Under the pieces are notes generated by a model, which saw nothing but the letters and a program-made list of their open reading frames with translations, ran no database searches and was not told the origin of the DNA. Shown here piece by piece: positions 1-8,994 of a stretch of 64,000 nt of DNA. The DNA lies in NCBI GenBank assembly GCA_900549225.1, contig URNP01000003.1:1-64000 (forward strand), written 5' to 3'. The stretch is from an uncultured Eubacteriales bacterium (lineage in GTDB: Bacteria; Bacillota; Clostridia; Christensenellales; CAG-917). A program made the position numbers and the translations under genes. Positions within the stretch are counted from its first letter, which is position 1. Each line of letters opens with the position of its first letter.

Positions 1-2
1 AG

Positions 3-66
3 GGATAAAAACTCAAGTCGCAGTTTCGCTATATCGCTTGCTTGGTATTTGCGCCTTTGGCGCAAG
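3..66. repeat. Interspersed repeat copy A with hairpin
   Basis: The segment contains AAAACTCAA, then CGCTATATCGCTTGCTTGG, then a GCGCC-TTT-GGCGC hairpin at 49-65. The same order (AAAACTCAA, nine variable bases, the same 19-base core, then a different hairpin) recurs at 58888-58951. A more decayed copy lies near 51906-51970. It is probably a non-coding interspersed repeat family of this genome. Confidence 0.5.
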
Positions 67-123
67 TGGTAGATTGCAATTTGCGTGCTACGCATGAAAG
101 CGTGATATTCCGATTCGCTACGC

Positions 124-159
124 CGGATTGCCACGGCACTGTGTGCCTCGCAATGACAC
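124..159. repeat. Palindromic repeat resembling a widespread GCAATGAC-type element
   Basis: Read on the minus strand the element begins GTCATTGCGAGG and ends GTGGCAATCCG, around a GGCAC-TGT-GTGCC hairpin. Similar palindromic units are scattered through many unrelated bacterial genomes. Assignment is by eye and from memory of the motif only. Confidence 0.4.
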
Positions 160-248
160 AAGGAAGAATTGGATTATATTTTTACCTTCTGAATTCATTA
201 GTATTATTTGGGTTTTGAGGGGTTTTTGCGTAGTTTTTGCGCAAGTCG

Positions 249-277
249 TTGACTTATTGCGCTTATATTGTTATTAT
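249..277 (+). promoter_or_regulatory. Candidate sigma-A promoter for pheST
   Basis: TTGACT at 249-254 and TATTAT at 272-277 are separated by 17 bases. Transcription would start near 284, leaving a leader of about 48 bases. No T-box features are visible in that leader. Confidence 0.5.
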
Positions 278-331
278 TTTTTAGATAATTATCTCGCACA
301 CATATACGCGTGCGTGTGTTTAGGAGTTTTT

Positions 332-1351
332 ATGAAAGAAAAAATGGACGCTATCAAAAACGCCGCTATCGAAATGATCGAGCGCGCTCAAACGTCGCAG
401 GATCTTGCCGACGTCAGAGTGAAATATCTCGGCAAAAGCGGTGAAATCTCCCTCCTTATGAGAGATATGGCAAACGTACCCAAAGAGGAACGCCCGAATA
501 TGGGTAAACTCGTCAACGAATTGCGTGGCGCAGTGGAATCCGTGCTCAATCAAAAGACGCAAGAAGTCGAGCAAAAAGAAAAACTCGCTCGCTTGAAAGC
601 AGAGGAAATCGACGTTACGTTGCCTTCAAATCGCGAAAATATCGGCACGCTTCATCCGCTTACGCTGATTACAAGAGAACTTATCGATATATTCTCGGGT
701 ATGGGATTCTCCGTGGTGGAAGGTCCTGAAATCGAAAGCGACCTTTATAACTTCCAACTGCTCAACGTGCCTAAAGATCACCCGGCACGCGATATGCAAG
801 ATACTTTCTATATCAACGACAATATCGTTTTGCGTACGCAAACTTCCGCAGTGCAAGCGCGCGTTATGCAAGCGGGTGCGCCCCCGATTCGTATTATCTC
901 GCCGGGCAAAGTGTACAGAAGCGACGACGACGCCTCTCATAGCCCGATTTTCAACCAGTTTGAAGGACTTGCAATCGATAAGCACATAACTATGGGCGAT
1001 TTGCAAGGCTGTTTGCAAACCTTTGCCGAAAAACTCTTTTCGAAAGATACGAAAGTAAGACTGCGTCCTTCCTATTTCCCGTTTACAGAGCCATCCGTCG
1101 AGGTTGACGTCACTTGCTCTATGTGCCACGGAAAAGGTTGCAGAGTGTGCAAGGGTACGGGTTGGGTCGAGATTCTCGGCGCAGGTATCGTCAATCCGCA
1201 CGTCCTCGATATGTGCGGAATCGACAGCAAGGAATATAGCGGTTTTGCGTTCGGATTCGGAATCGACCGCATCGCAATGATTAAATACGGTATTCCGAAT
1301 ATCAAAATGCTCTACGAAAACGACGTGCGTTTTCTCAAGCAATTCAACTAA
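332..1351 (+). CDS. pheS: Phenylalanine--tRNA ligase alpha subunit
   Basis: Class II aminoacyl-tRNA synthetase catalytic subunit that charges tRNA-Phe as an alpha2-beta2 tetramer with PheT. The 339-residue product has an N-terminal coiled-coil arm. The catalytic core begins near residue 90 (GPEIESDLYNF), has the motif 2 region PGKVYRSDDDASHSPIFNQFE and ends with FGFGIDRIAMIKYG (motif 3). A CxxCxxxGCxxC cysteine cluster near residues 260-275 is common in clostridial PheS. The ATG at 332 follows TAGGAG by 5 bases. The frame stays open upstream but that part has no PheS similarity. pheT follows after 12 bases, so the two form one operon. Confidence 0.97.
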   Translation: MKEKMDAIKNAAIEMIERAQTSQDLADVRVKYLGKSGEISLLMRDMANVPKEERPNMGKLVNELRGAVESVLNQKTQEVEQKEKLARLKAEEIDVTLPSNRENIGTLHPLTLITRELIDIFSGMGFSVVEGPEIESDLYNFQLLNVPKDHPARDMQDTFYINDNIVLRTQTSAVQARVMQAGAPPIRIISPGKVYRSDDDASHSPIFNQFEGLAIDKHITMGDLQGCLQTFAEKLFSKDTKVRLRPSYFPFTEPSVEVDVTCSMCHGKGCRVCKGTGWVEILGAGIVNPHVLDMCGIDSKEYSGFAFGFGIDRIAMIKYGIPNIKMLYENDVRFLKQFN

Positions 1352-1363
1352 GGAGGCGCGAAT

Positions 1364-3763
1364 ATGTTAGTTCCTATTTCCTGGCTCAAAGATTACGTGG
1401 ACATCAACGTTTCAATCCCGACTCTCGCTAAAAAACTCGTCGGAATCGGTTTTGAAGTGGAAGATATTATTTATCAAGAAAAACAGGCGACGAACGTCGT
1501 CGTGGGAAAAATCGTCAAGGTTGACAAGCATCCAAACGCTGACCGCTTGCGCGTTACGCAAATAGATATCGGCGGCAAAACCATTCAAGTCGTCACCAAC
1601 GTTCCCGTCGAAGGCGGCGAAACGATCGCAGTGGCTCTTGACGGTGCGCATCTTGCGGACGGACACGATATTAAGAAGGGCGAACTGCGCGGCGTGCTGA
1701 GCGAAGGTATGCTTTGCGGACTCGAAGAAGTCGGCGTAACGGTCGACGACGTGCAAAACCAAAAGGCAGGGGATATTCTCCGCTTCGAAGAGGGTACGAC
1801 GCTCGGTCAAAACGCTCTTAAAGCACTCGGATACGACGATATTATCCTCGACGTTTCCGTCACCGCAAATCGTCCCGACTGCAACAGTATTTACAAAATG
1901 GCAAAAGAAGTTGCGGTTGCGCTCAATACCGATTGCAGAGAACCCGTTATCGACTATAAAGTTTGCTCGTGCGGCACAAAAGTCACCGATATGGTGAGCG
2001 TTGACGTGCAAAATCAGGATCTGTGCCCGAGATATATGGCCGCAGGCGTGAAAAATATCAAGATTTTCCCCTCTTCGCAAAAGATTAAATCGAGATTGAG
2101 AGCGGTGGGTATCCGTCCTATCAATAATATCGTGGATATCACCAACTACGTTCTCATCGAAATCGGTCAGCCGATGCACTCTTTCGATAAAAGAGAACTC
2201 GAAGGCAATAGAATCGTCGTGCGAAACGCTAAAGAAAACGAGGTTATCGTCACGCTCGACGGAAAAGAAAACAAACTCAACGAAAGTATGCTCGTCATCT
2301 GCGACAGCGACAGACCCGTTGCCGTGGCAGGTATTATGGGCGGAGCAAACAGCGGTATACAAGACGATACGAACGAAGTCGTTTTCGAGGCGGCAAAGTT
2401 TGCGCGCGATAATATACGCCGTACTTCTCGCGCGCTCAATCTGCGCTCGGACAGTTCGTCGAGATTTGAAAAAGGTATCGATTTCGCATCTCAGGAATAC
2501 GGCATCAAACGCGCTTTGACACTCGTGTATCAGAGCGGTTCGGGCGATATCGTTGACGGTTTGATCGACGTCAAAGTCGATTTTCAATCGCTGCGCGAAA
2601 TTCCGTTTACGACGAAGAAGATATCCGAGATTCTCGGCTGTAAAGTGCCTAAAAACGCGCTCGTTTCCATTCTCGCAAGGCTTGGTATCGAGGTAAGAGA
2701 AGACGGAAAACAACTCGTCGCTCTCATAAAAGAGGACAGAGAAGACATAGTCGGAGTGAACGACATCGCAGAGGAATTTATCCGCGTTTACGGATATTCG
2801 CATATCAAGCCCACGCTCTTCGAGTACGCGGGACTTGCGGAGGGTACGCTTCCCGATAAGAATAAGTTTGTCAACGTCATAAAAGATACACTCAAAGCGT
2901 GCGGACTTATGGAAAGCGTGACGTATTCGTTTACCTCTCCGAAATTTGCCGCGCTTTTGAATCTCGACGAAAACGACACGGCCAGAAACGCTATTAAACT
3001 CAAAAATCCGCTCGGCGAGGCACTCAGCGTTATGCGCACGACACTCGCGCATAGCATGATCGAAACGCTCGTGTATAACGTCACGCACTTCAATAAGAGC
3101 GCAAGACTTTTCGAGATCGCAAACGTGTATCTGCCAAAAAGTTTGCCGCTCGAAGAATTGCCGATCGAAGAGTCAAGACTCTGCATCGGAGAATACGGCG
3201 ACGGCGCGGATTACTTTGAACTTAAAGGTGCTATCGAGCAAATTTTCAGAGCGCTCCATATCGACGTGAAATATGCGCGTGCTAATAAGCCGTTCCTGCA
3301 TCCCGGCAGAAGCGCAGAGATCTTCGTCGGCGATAAGTGCGTCGGATATCTCGGTGAATTGCATCCCGACGTTCAAAAGAACTACGGCGTTGACAATACG
3401 AGAATCTACGTTGCAGAAATCTCCGTGGACGGAATCTTCAATAAGAATAGTTTGGAAAAGAGTAAGTGCAAACCGTTCGGAAAATTCCCGAATATCGAAC
3501 GCGACCTCGCAGTCGTCGTGGACGATGGCGTGCTTGCTCAAGATATAGTCGACGCGGTGAAGGGCGCGAAAATCAAGTTTCTTCAAGACGTCAAAGTGTT
3601 TGACGAGTACAAGAGCGAACAAATCGGTAAGAACAAAAAGAGCGTTGCGATGAGTTTTACCTTCTCGTCGCTCGAACGTACGCTTACCGACGACGAAATC
3701 GCTGCCGAAATGGCGAAAATCTTGTCCGCACTCAAGAGAAAAGTCGGCGCAAAAATCAGATAA
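1364..3763 (+). CDS. pheT: Phenylalanine--tRNA ligase beta subunit
   Basis: Non-catalytic partner of PheS that binds tRNA-Phe and edits mischarged Tyr-tRNA-Phe. The 799-residue length is normal. The N-terminal EMAP-like tRNA-binding domain (about 40-150, VGKIVKVDKHPNADRLRVTQ) is followed by B3/B4 with NRPDCNSIY and RPINNIVDITNYV, then B5, a core-like domain, and a C-terminal ferredoxin-like anticodon-binding domain (about 705-799, FGKFPNIERDLAVVV). An AGGAGG ribosome binding site directly after the pheS stop sets the start at 1364. Confidence 0.97.
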   Translation: MLVPISWLKDYVDINVSIPTLAKKLVGIGFEVEDIIYQEKQATNVVVGKIVKVDKHPNADRLRVTQIDIGGKTIQVVTNVPVEGGETIAVALDGAHLADGHDIKKGELRGVLSEGMLCGLEEVGVTVDDVQNQKAGDILRFEEGTTLGQNALKALGYDDIILDVSVTANRPDCNSIYKMAKEVAVALNTDCREPVIDYKVCSCGTKVTDMVSVDVQNQDLCPRYMAAGVKNIKIFPSSQKIKSRLRAVGIRPINNIVDITNYVLIEIGQPMHSFDKRELEGNRIVVRNAKENEVIVTLDGKENKLNESMLVICDSDRPVAVAGIMGGANSGIQDDTNEVVFEAAKFARDNIRRTSRALNLRSDSSSRFEKGIDFASQEYGIKRALTLVYQSGSGDIVDGLIDVKVDFQSLREIPFTTKKISEILGCKVPKNALVSILARLGIEVREDGKQLVALIKEDREDIVGVNDIAEEFIRVYGYSHIKPTLFEYAGLAEGTLPDKNKFVNVIKDTLKACGLMESVTYSFTSPKFAALLNLDENDTARNAIKLKNPLGEALSVMRTTLAHSMIETLVYNVTHFNKSARLFEIANVYLPKSLPLEELPIEESRLCIGEYGDGADYFELKGAIEQIFRALHIDVKYARANKPFLHPGRSAEIFVGDKCVGYLGELHPDVQKNYGVDNTRIYVAEISVDGIFNKNSLEKSKCKPFGKFPNIERDLAVVVDDGVLAQDIVDAVKGAKIKFLQDVKVFDEYKSEQIGKNKKSVAMSFTFSSLERTLTDDEIAAEMAKILSALKRKVGAKIR

Positions 3764-3873
3764 GTTGACGCTTACCAACCTTTGTGCGTTGTAAAATTGC
3801 GCTTAACGGTAAAATCCAAGCGGTTAGAAGCACGATATCTGCGTAACGTCGGCAAAACGGAGTGAATAATCGT

Positions 3874-5922
3874 ATGTTTGACCAAAAGAGTTTGAATACG
3901 CTTGAATATCCAAAAATCCTCGAACGACTTGCCTCGTTTGCCCAATCTCAAGGCGGCAAAGTTAAGGCAAGGGCGCTTGGCCCGTACGGAAATATCGCCG
4001 AGGCAAATCACGCGCTCGACGAAACCGCGGAAGCCGACAGAGTGTTGTTCGAATACTCGCTCTCGCCGTCGTTTGCGGTGGACGATATCGGGGAGATTCT
4101 CGTGAAAGCGAAAAAGGGCGCGACGCTCGCTATTCCCGATATTATGAAGGTGGGAAGGTCGCTTAGGGTGTCGAGAAGGCTCAAATATACCATCGATAAG
4201 GTCAAAGATTGCCCCATTCTTGCGGATATGGCAATGGGACTGTTTGAGAACGAGACGCTCGAAAAAAAGATTTTCGACGCTTTTTTGAGCGAGACGGAAG
4301 TCGCGGATAACGCATCGAACGAGTTGCGTGCGATTCGTATTCGTATAAGAAAACTCAACGACAACGTGCGAAGCAAACTGCAACTGTTTATCACTTCGCC
4401 GCAATATTCCAAATATCTGCAAGACAATATCATCACCGTGCGCGGAGACAGATACGTCATCCCCGTGAAAAGCGACTGCAAGGGAACTATCCCCGGACTC
4501 GTACACGATCAATCCGCATCGGGTTCTACGCTGTTCGTCGAGCCGATGCAAATCGTCGAACTTAACAACGAACTCAAAGTTGAACTCGTCAACGAGCAAC
4601 TCGAAATCGAAAAGATTTTGCGGGCTTTTTCCGCTCAGATAGAGGCGTGCGCGGACGGAATTACGTATAGTTATAACACTACGGTCGATATGGATATGGT
4701 GTTTGCAAAGGCGCAACTCGCAAGAGAGTATAGGGCGTTAAAACCGTCGCTCAACGACGAGGGGATCATCAATATCCGCGCAGGCAGACATCCGCTTATC
4801 GACGGGAAAAAAGTCGTTCCCGTGTCGCTCGCTTTGCAAAAAGACGAGCATATGCTTTTGATTACAGGTCCGAATACGGGCGGAAAAACCGTTACGCTTA
4901 AACTCGTGGGATTGTTTACGCTTATGGCGATGAGCGGATTGTTTATCCCTGCAAAAAGCGCGAATTTGTCAGTGTTTGACGGCGTGTATAGCGATATCGG
5001 AGACGAGCAGAGCATTGAACAAAGTCTTTCAACGTTCTCGTCGCATATAAAAAATACTATTGGGATTCTTGACGTCATAACGGATAAATCGCTCGTTTTG
5101 TTTGACGAACTCGGTGCGGGGACTGATCCCGGTGAGGGCGCGGCGCTTGCCGTGAGTATCGCAGAATACCTTTTGAAAGTGGGCGCGAAATCGTTTATCA
5201 CCTCGCACTTCAACGATCTAAAAGAGTTTTCGCTCGTTACGAAGGGCGTGGTGGCGGCTTCTATGGAATTTGACAGCAATACGTTCTGTCCGACGTATAA
5301 ACTCGTTATGGGTGCGATCGGATCGTCCAACGCACTCGCTATCGCTAAAAAACTCGGACTTTCAGACGAAATCGTCGAGAATGCAAAGAGCAAAATATCC
5401 GTGGAAAAACGGCAGTTCGACAACGTGCTTACAGCCGCGGAAAAGACGAGAATGAAAGCCGCCGAACTCGTAAACGAGGCGTCTATCGACAGAGAAAACG
5501 CCGCAAAAGCACTTAAAGACGCCGAAATCGAGAAGAAACGTATCGAGGAAAAGAGAGAAAAACTCGACGAAAGCATAAGAAAAGAAACTAAACGACTCAT
5601 CGAAAACAGCGTTGAGGAAGCAAACGATATTCTCGACAGAATCAAGGATATTCTCAATAAACCCGAGGTTGAAGACAAAGATTTGTTCGAGGCAAGAAAA
5701 CTGAAAAAACAACTCGAAAATATGTCTGCCGAATACGAGAAAGAGGCGGTCGTGGAGGACGTTCCCGACGATAGTCCGCTCAAAATCGGAGATAACGTGT
5801 TTGTGAAATCATTGCAAAAGAAAGGTAAACTCGTGGCAATCAACCAACGTGGCGAGGCGCAGGTTTCCTTTGGAAAACTTACGACGAAAGTCAAAAAAGA
5901 CGACTACTATAAGGTGAAATGA
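3874..5922 (+). CDS. mutS2: MutS2 family ATPase lacking the Smr domain
   Basis: MutS paralogue of the MutS2 group, which acts on recombination intermediates and collided ribosomes and not in mismatch repair. The core has LITGPNTGGKTVTLK (Walker A, about residue 332) and LVLFDELGAGTDPGEG (Walker B, about 410). A long charged coiled coil spans about 510-620, and the protein ends in a KOW-like segment (IGDNVFVKSLQKKGKL). Usual MutS2 proteins are about 780 residues and end in an Smr nuclease domain. Here there are 682 residues, the Smr part is absent, and the stop codon overlaps the next gene. ATG 3874 sits 11 bases after CGGAG. A GTG at 3862 overlaps that site and is less likely. Confidence 0.9.
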   Translation: MFDQKSLNTLEYPKILERLASFAQSQGGKVKARALGPYGNIAEANHALDETAEADRVLFEYSLSPSFAVDDIGEILVKAKKGATLAIPDIMKVGRSLRVSRRLKYTIDKVKDCPILADMAMGLFENETLEKKIFDAFLSETEVADNASNELRAIRIRIRKLNDNVRSKLQLFITSPQYSKYLQDNIITVRGDRYVIPVKSDCKGTIPGLVHDQSASGSTLFVEPMQIVELNNELKVELVNEQLEIEKILRAFSAQIEACADGITYSYNTTVDMDMVFAKAQLAREYRALKPSLNDEGIINIRAGRHPLIDGKKVVPVSLALQKDEHMLLITGPNTGGKTVTLKLVGLFTLMAMSGLFIPAKSANLSVFDGVYSDIGDEQSIEQSLSTFSSHIKNTIGILDVITDKSLVLFDELGAGTDPGEGAALAVSIAEYLLKVGAKSFITSHFNDLKEFSLVTKGVVAASMEFDSNTFCPTYKLVMGAIGSSNALAIAKKLGLSDEIVENAKSKISVEKRQFDNVLTAAEKTRMKAAELVNEASIDRENAAKALKDAEIEKKRIEEKREKLDESIRKETKRLIENSVEEANDILDRIKDILNKPEVEDKDLFEARKLKKQLENMSAEYEKEAVVEDVPDDSPLKIGDNVFVKSLQKKGKLVAINQRGEAQVSFGKLTTKVKKDDYYKVK

Positions 5923-6422
5923 TGACGGATAATTATTCTCAATCGGTTGAAGTTGAAGTGTCTACGTCCGCCAAAACTATGCAATGGGTGGGAATTTGCC
6001 TCGCTCTTGCATCGCTCGGATTCGTTTTGCTGTCAGCATTTTACAATTGGTGGCTTATGTTCGGCTTTGCGGCACTTGCGATTGCGGGTGGTGTGCTTAT
6101 TCATTTTTACAATAAAACCGCAAAGGAATATACTTACGATTTTTCGCAGTCGAGATTGCGTATCGTCGCAAAAGACGTTGTGAACAGACAAAGAGTGTAC
6201 GTCGAACTTCTGTGGAACGACGCTCAAAACTTTGAGGTTATGACGGATATATTCGACCCAAAACGCGATTTGCTGTGCGCATCGAAAGCATACGAGCGGG
6301 GTGTGTGGCAAATCGAGTTCAAACTCGGTGCGCAAAGCAAAAGATTGCTGTTTGCACCCGACGATTATATGATTGCGCTCATAAAAGAGAAAACGTCAAA
6401 TATCGACGCAAAGAGAGCGTGA
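5919..6422 (+). CDS. Two-helix membrane protein with a cytoplasmic PH-like domain
   Basis: Unrecognised protein of 167 residues. Residues 1-20 are polar. Two hydrophobic helices follow at about 21-40 and 44-63 with a short WW-containing turn (FYNWWLMFG). The soluble C-terminal 100 residues alternate strands (YTYDFSQSRLRIVAK, VYVELLWNDAQNFEVM, WQIEFKLGAQSKRLLFAPD), as in bacterial PH-like domains. The tail is Lys/Arg-rich. The start overlaps the mutS2 stop (ATGATGA), so it is translationally coupled to mutS2. The PH-like reading is structural inference, and no function can be assigned. Confidence 0.75.
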   Translation: MMTDNYSQSVEVEVSTSAKTMQWVGICLALASLGFVLLSAFYNWWLMFGFAALAIAGGVLIHFYNKTAKEYTYDFSQSRLRIVAKDVVNRQRVYVELLWNDAQNFEVMTDIFDPKRDLLCASKAYERGVWQIEFKLGAQSKRLLFAPDDYMIALIKEKTSNIDAKRA

Positions 6423-6542
6423 CAAATATCGAAAATACCGTTGATGATAACAAAATGACGTTGATAAAAACGACAATATTATAAATAGCGAAGGCAATAA
6501 CGAAAATACCGTTGAATAAGAATATACGAGCAGAAAAACGAA

Positions 6543-7688
6543 ATGGAAAAACTGATATATCTTGACAATGCCGCGACGACGAGGATTTATCCCGAAGTTG
6601 CCAAAACCGTCCGCGAGGAAAGCGAAGAAGATTTTTTCAATCCATCCGCACTTTATAAACCGTCGGTTGCGTTGTCGGTCAAAATCAAAAACGCAAGAGA
6701 AGAGATTAAAGCCGCTCTGAAAGCACCCGAAGGAGAGTTGTATTTTCTCTCGGGCGGGACGGAAGCGGACAATACAGCGCTGTTTTGCACGAGAAAAGCA
6801 AAGGGAAGCAGAGTTATAGTCGGACTCGGTGAGCACGACGCCATCATAAACTCTGCAAATCAACTCGCACAGCAAGGATTCGACGTGCAGTATGCGCCGA
6901 TAAACCCCGACGGGTCGGTGAACGTCGAAGAGTTTGAAAAACTCCTAAACGAAAACGTATCGCTCGTGTCGATTATGCACGTAAGCAACGAAACGGGCGC
7001 AATCAACGATATTGCAAGGCTCGTGCGCTTGACGAGAAAGTACGCTCCGAAGGCGGTTTTTCATTCGGACGGCGTACAGGCTTTTGGCAAAATCAAAGTG
7101 AATCTGCGCGCGCTTGACGTTGACTTGTATACGATATCCGCCCATAAGATTCACGGACCGAAGGGAATAGGCGGTTTGTTCGTCAAAAAAGGCGTTTCTA
7201 TCAGACCTTTGATTTACGGAGGAGGTCAGGAAAAAGGCTTCCGATCGGGAACGGAAAACGCGCCTTGCATAATCGGCTTTGCAAAGGCAGTGAAGATAAC
7301 GAATGACAATTTTGCGACAGACTATTCTAAAAAATCCACTTTTAGAGAACAGTTGATTGCAAAATTGAAAAAAAATATCGACGATATGGTGGTCGTATCC
7401 CCTCAAAACGATTTTGCGCCGAATATTCTGACGGTGGCGTTCAAAGACGTGCGCGGAGAGGTTTTGCTCCACGATATAGAAGATAGCGGCATACTCGTCG
7501 GAATAGGCTCTGCGTGTTCGTCTCACCACGAATCGAGATTCAAAGGCCTTTTGGGACTTGACGAAAGACATAAGGACGGTATCATAAGATTCAGCACCTC
7601 GTATGAGAGCGATATAAACGATATTGACTTTGTCGTATGCACGATTAAGGCAAGTCTTGAAAAACTGACAAATTATAAAAGAGTGTAA
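6543..7688 (+). CDS. Cysteine desulfurase (IscS/NifZ type) for thiolation
   Basis: PLP-dependent enzyme that takes sulfur from L-cysteine and passes a persulfide to an acceptor. The 381-residue product has LDNAATT at the N-terminus, SGGTEADN, HVSNETGA, HSDGVQAFGK, the PLP lysine in SAHKIHGPKG (about 202), RSGTEN, and the persulfide cysteine in GIGSACSSH (about 324). It stands directly before thiI, and that ThiI lacks a rhodanese domain. This matches the NifZ-ThiI pairing of Bacillus, where the desulfurase supplies sulfur for tRNA s4U8. Upstream bases 6423-6542 are AT-rich with a short direct repeat. Confidence 0.93.
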   Translation: MEKLIYLDNAATTRIYPEVAKTVREESEEDFFNPSALYKPSVALSVKIKNAREEIKAALKAPEGELYFLSGGTEADNTALFCTRKAKGSRVIVGLGEHDAIINSANQLAQQGFDVQYAPINPDGSVNVEEFEKLLNENVSLVSIMHVSNETGAINDIARLVRLTRKYAPKAVFHSDGVQAFGKIKVNLRALDVDLYTISAHKIHGPKGIGGLFVKKGVSIRPLIYGGGQEKGFRSGTENAPCIIGFAKAVKITNDNFATDYSKKSTFREQLIAKLKKNIDDMVVVSPQNDFAPNILTVAFKDVRGEVLLHDIEDSGILVGIGSACSSHHESRFKGLLGLDERHKDGIIRFSTSYESDINDIDFVVCTIKASLEKLTNYKRV

Positions 7689-7760
7689 AAGAAAAGCGAG
7701 CCTTGAACGGAAAATCGCTCGCCATGAAACTGCAAACAATAAAATTTTTATAAAGAAACT

Positions 7761-8939
7761 ATGGAAAAAGTCATCATTATCAGATACGGGGAGATATTCC
7801 TCAAGGGCAAAAATCGCGATTATTTTGAGAGTTTGTTGATAAAAAATATCAAACATGCGCTCTTTGGACTTTCGTACGACTTTACGAGGTCGCAAGGAAG
7901 ATATTTTGTCGAAAACTTTGACATTGACGACGAGGATGAAATCGTTGACAGACTCAAAAAAGTGTTCGGAATTTACTCGCTGTCCGTTGCATACAAGGTG
8001 GAAACGAAGGCAAACGAAGATTTTTGCGACGTGAGAGAGTGTATAAAAGCACTTGCAATCAGAACGCAAGAGGAAACTTTGCTGAAAAATCCCAAATTCC
8101 GTGTGACAGTAAAGCGTGCGGATAAGCGTATCCCTATTCCGTCTTTCGAGATTGCGGCAAAACTCGGCGGAGTGGTGCTTGCAAACACCTCGTTTAAGGT
8201 GGATTTGAAAGAGTTCGATTACGATTTTCTCGTGGATATCCGCGAAAACGGCTATTCGTTCGTATATAGCGAAGTTATGTCGGGCGCAGGCGGTTTGCCC
8301 GTGGGCTGTTCGAGCAAAGGATTGATGCTCTTATCGGGCGGTATCGATTCGCCGGTTGCGGCTTATATGATGGCAAAACGCGGAATGAAACTTTGCGCAA
8401 TCCATTTCTGCTCGCCGCCGTATACCTCGGAAAAAGCAAAGGAAAAAGTGGTGGAACTTCGCAATATAGTCGAAAAATACGCTACGGATATCAAACTTTT
8501 CGTTGTGCCGTTCACCGAGATTCAAATGGAAATCCATAGAGTTTGCCCTGCGGAATTTATGATCACAATTATGCGCAGATTTATGATGAGAATCGCATCT
8601 ATCGTGGCAAAGCAAAACGAGTGCAAGGCTCTTATAACGGGAGAAAGCCTCGGTCAAGTCGCTTCGCAGACGGTGGAGAGTATGACTTCGACGGAAGATT
8701 GCGCATCGCTCCCGATTTTCAGGCCGCTCGTTGCCTTCGATAAGGAAGAAACGATGAATCTTGCAAGAAAAATCGGAACGTACGAGACTTCAATCGAACC
8801 GTTTGAGGACTGCTGTACCATTTTCCTTCCGAAAAATCCCGTCATTCATCCTAAACTCGAAAAGGTAAGAGAGGCGGAAAAAGCAATGGATATCGACGCT
8901 TTGGTTGCAAGAGCGGTGGAAGGCATCGAAGTGCTTTGA
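7761..8939 (+). CDS. thiI: tRNA 4-thiouridine synthase ThiI, without rhodanese domain
   Basis: Adenylates U8 of tRNA and exchanges it for 4-thiouridine. The 392-residue form has an N-terminal ferredoxin-like domain (IIRYGEIFLKGKNRDYFE), a THUMP domain (about 60-165) and a PP-loop ATPase with LLSGGIDSPVAAYMM (about 190-205). Residues TGESLGQVASQT and DCCTIFLPKNPVIHP are typical of the family. It ends where the PP-loop domain ends, as in Bacillus ThiI, so sulfur must come from a separate protein, most likely the desulfurase just upstream. A terminator follows. Confidence 0.95.
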   Translation: MEKVIIIRYGEIFLKGKNRDYFESLLIKNIKHALFGLSYDFTRSQGRYFVENFDIDDEDEIVDRLKKVFGIYSLSVAYKVETKANEDFCDVRECIKALAIRTQEETLLKNPKFRVTVKRADKRIPIPSFEIAAKLGGVVLANTSFKVDLKEFDYDFLVDIRENGYSFVYSEVMSGAGGLPVGCSSKGLMLLSGGIDSPVAAYMMAKRGMKLCAIHFCSPPYTSEKAKEKVVELRNIVEKYATDIKLFVVPFTEIQMEIHRVCPAEFMITIMRRFMMRIASIVAKQNECKALITGESLGQVASQTVESMTSTEDCASLPIFRPLVAFDKEETMNLARKIGTYETSIEPFEDCCTIFLPKNPVIHPKLEKVREAEKAMDIDALVARAVEGIEVL

Positions 8940-8960
8940 TAATTGTGCCTTACAATTGAA

Positions 8961-8990
8961 AAAGACGAGTTCGCTCGTCTTTTTTTGTCG
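8961..8990. terminator. Bidirectional terminator between thiI and the PBP gene
   Basis: AAAGACGAG at 8961-8969 pairs with CTCGTCTTT at 8974-8982 around a TTCG loop and is followed by a T run. A-rich sequence on the other side lets it serve the convergent gene too. Confidence 0.85.
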
Positions 8991-8994
8991 TTTT

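Larger units (their letters stand above)
1..331. other. Intergenic leader with repeat relics and the pheS promoter
   Basis: No convincing gene lies before pheS. The first 70 bases resemble an interspersed repeat seen again near 51.9 and 58.9 kb. A palindromic repeat lies at 124-159. A promoter-like pair lies at 249-277, and a perfect 12-base palindrome (AGATAATTATCT) at 283-294 sits in the short leader. An open frame running into pheS from upstream encodes nothing PheS-like, so it is not an extension of the gene. Confidence 0.6.

Noticed and set aside
128..331. N-terminal extension of PheS
   Set aside because: The extra residues are hydrophobic and unlike PheS, cross a palindromic repeat and a promoter, and a good TAGGAG site selects the ATG at 332.
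284..331. T-box riboswitch before pheST
   Set aside because: The leader of about 48 bases is too short, and no T-box consensus or specifier stem is visible.
1412..3088. Long antisense frame inside pheT (558 codons) and similar frames opposite other genes
   Set aside because: They mirror the codon bias of the sense gene, have no family features, and lack ribosome binding sites.
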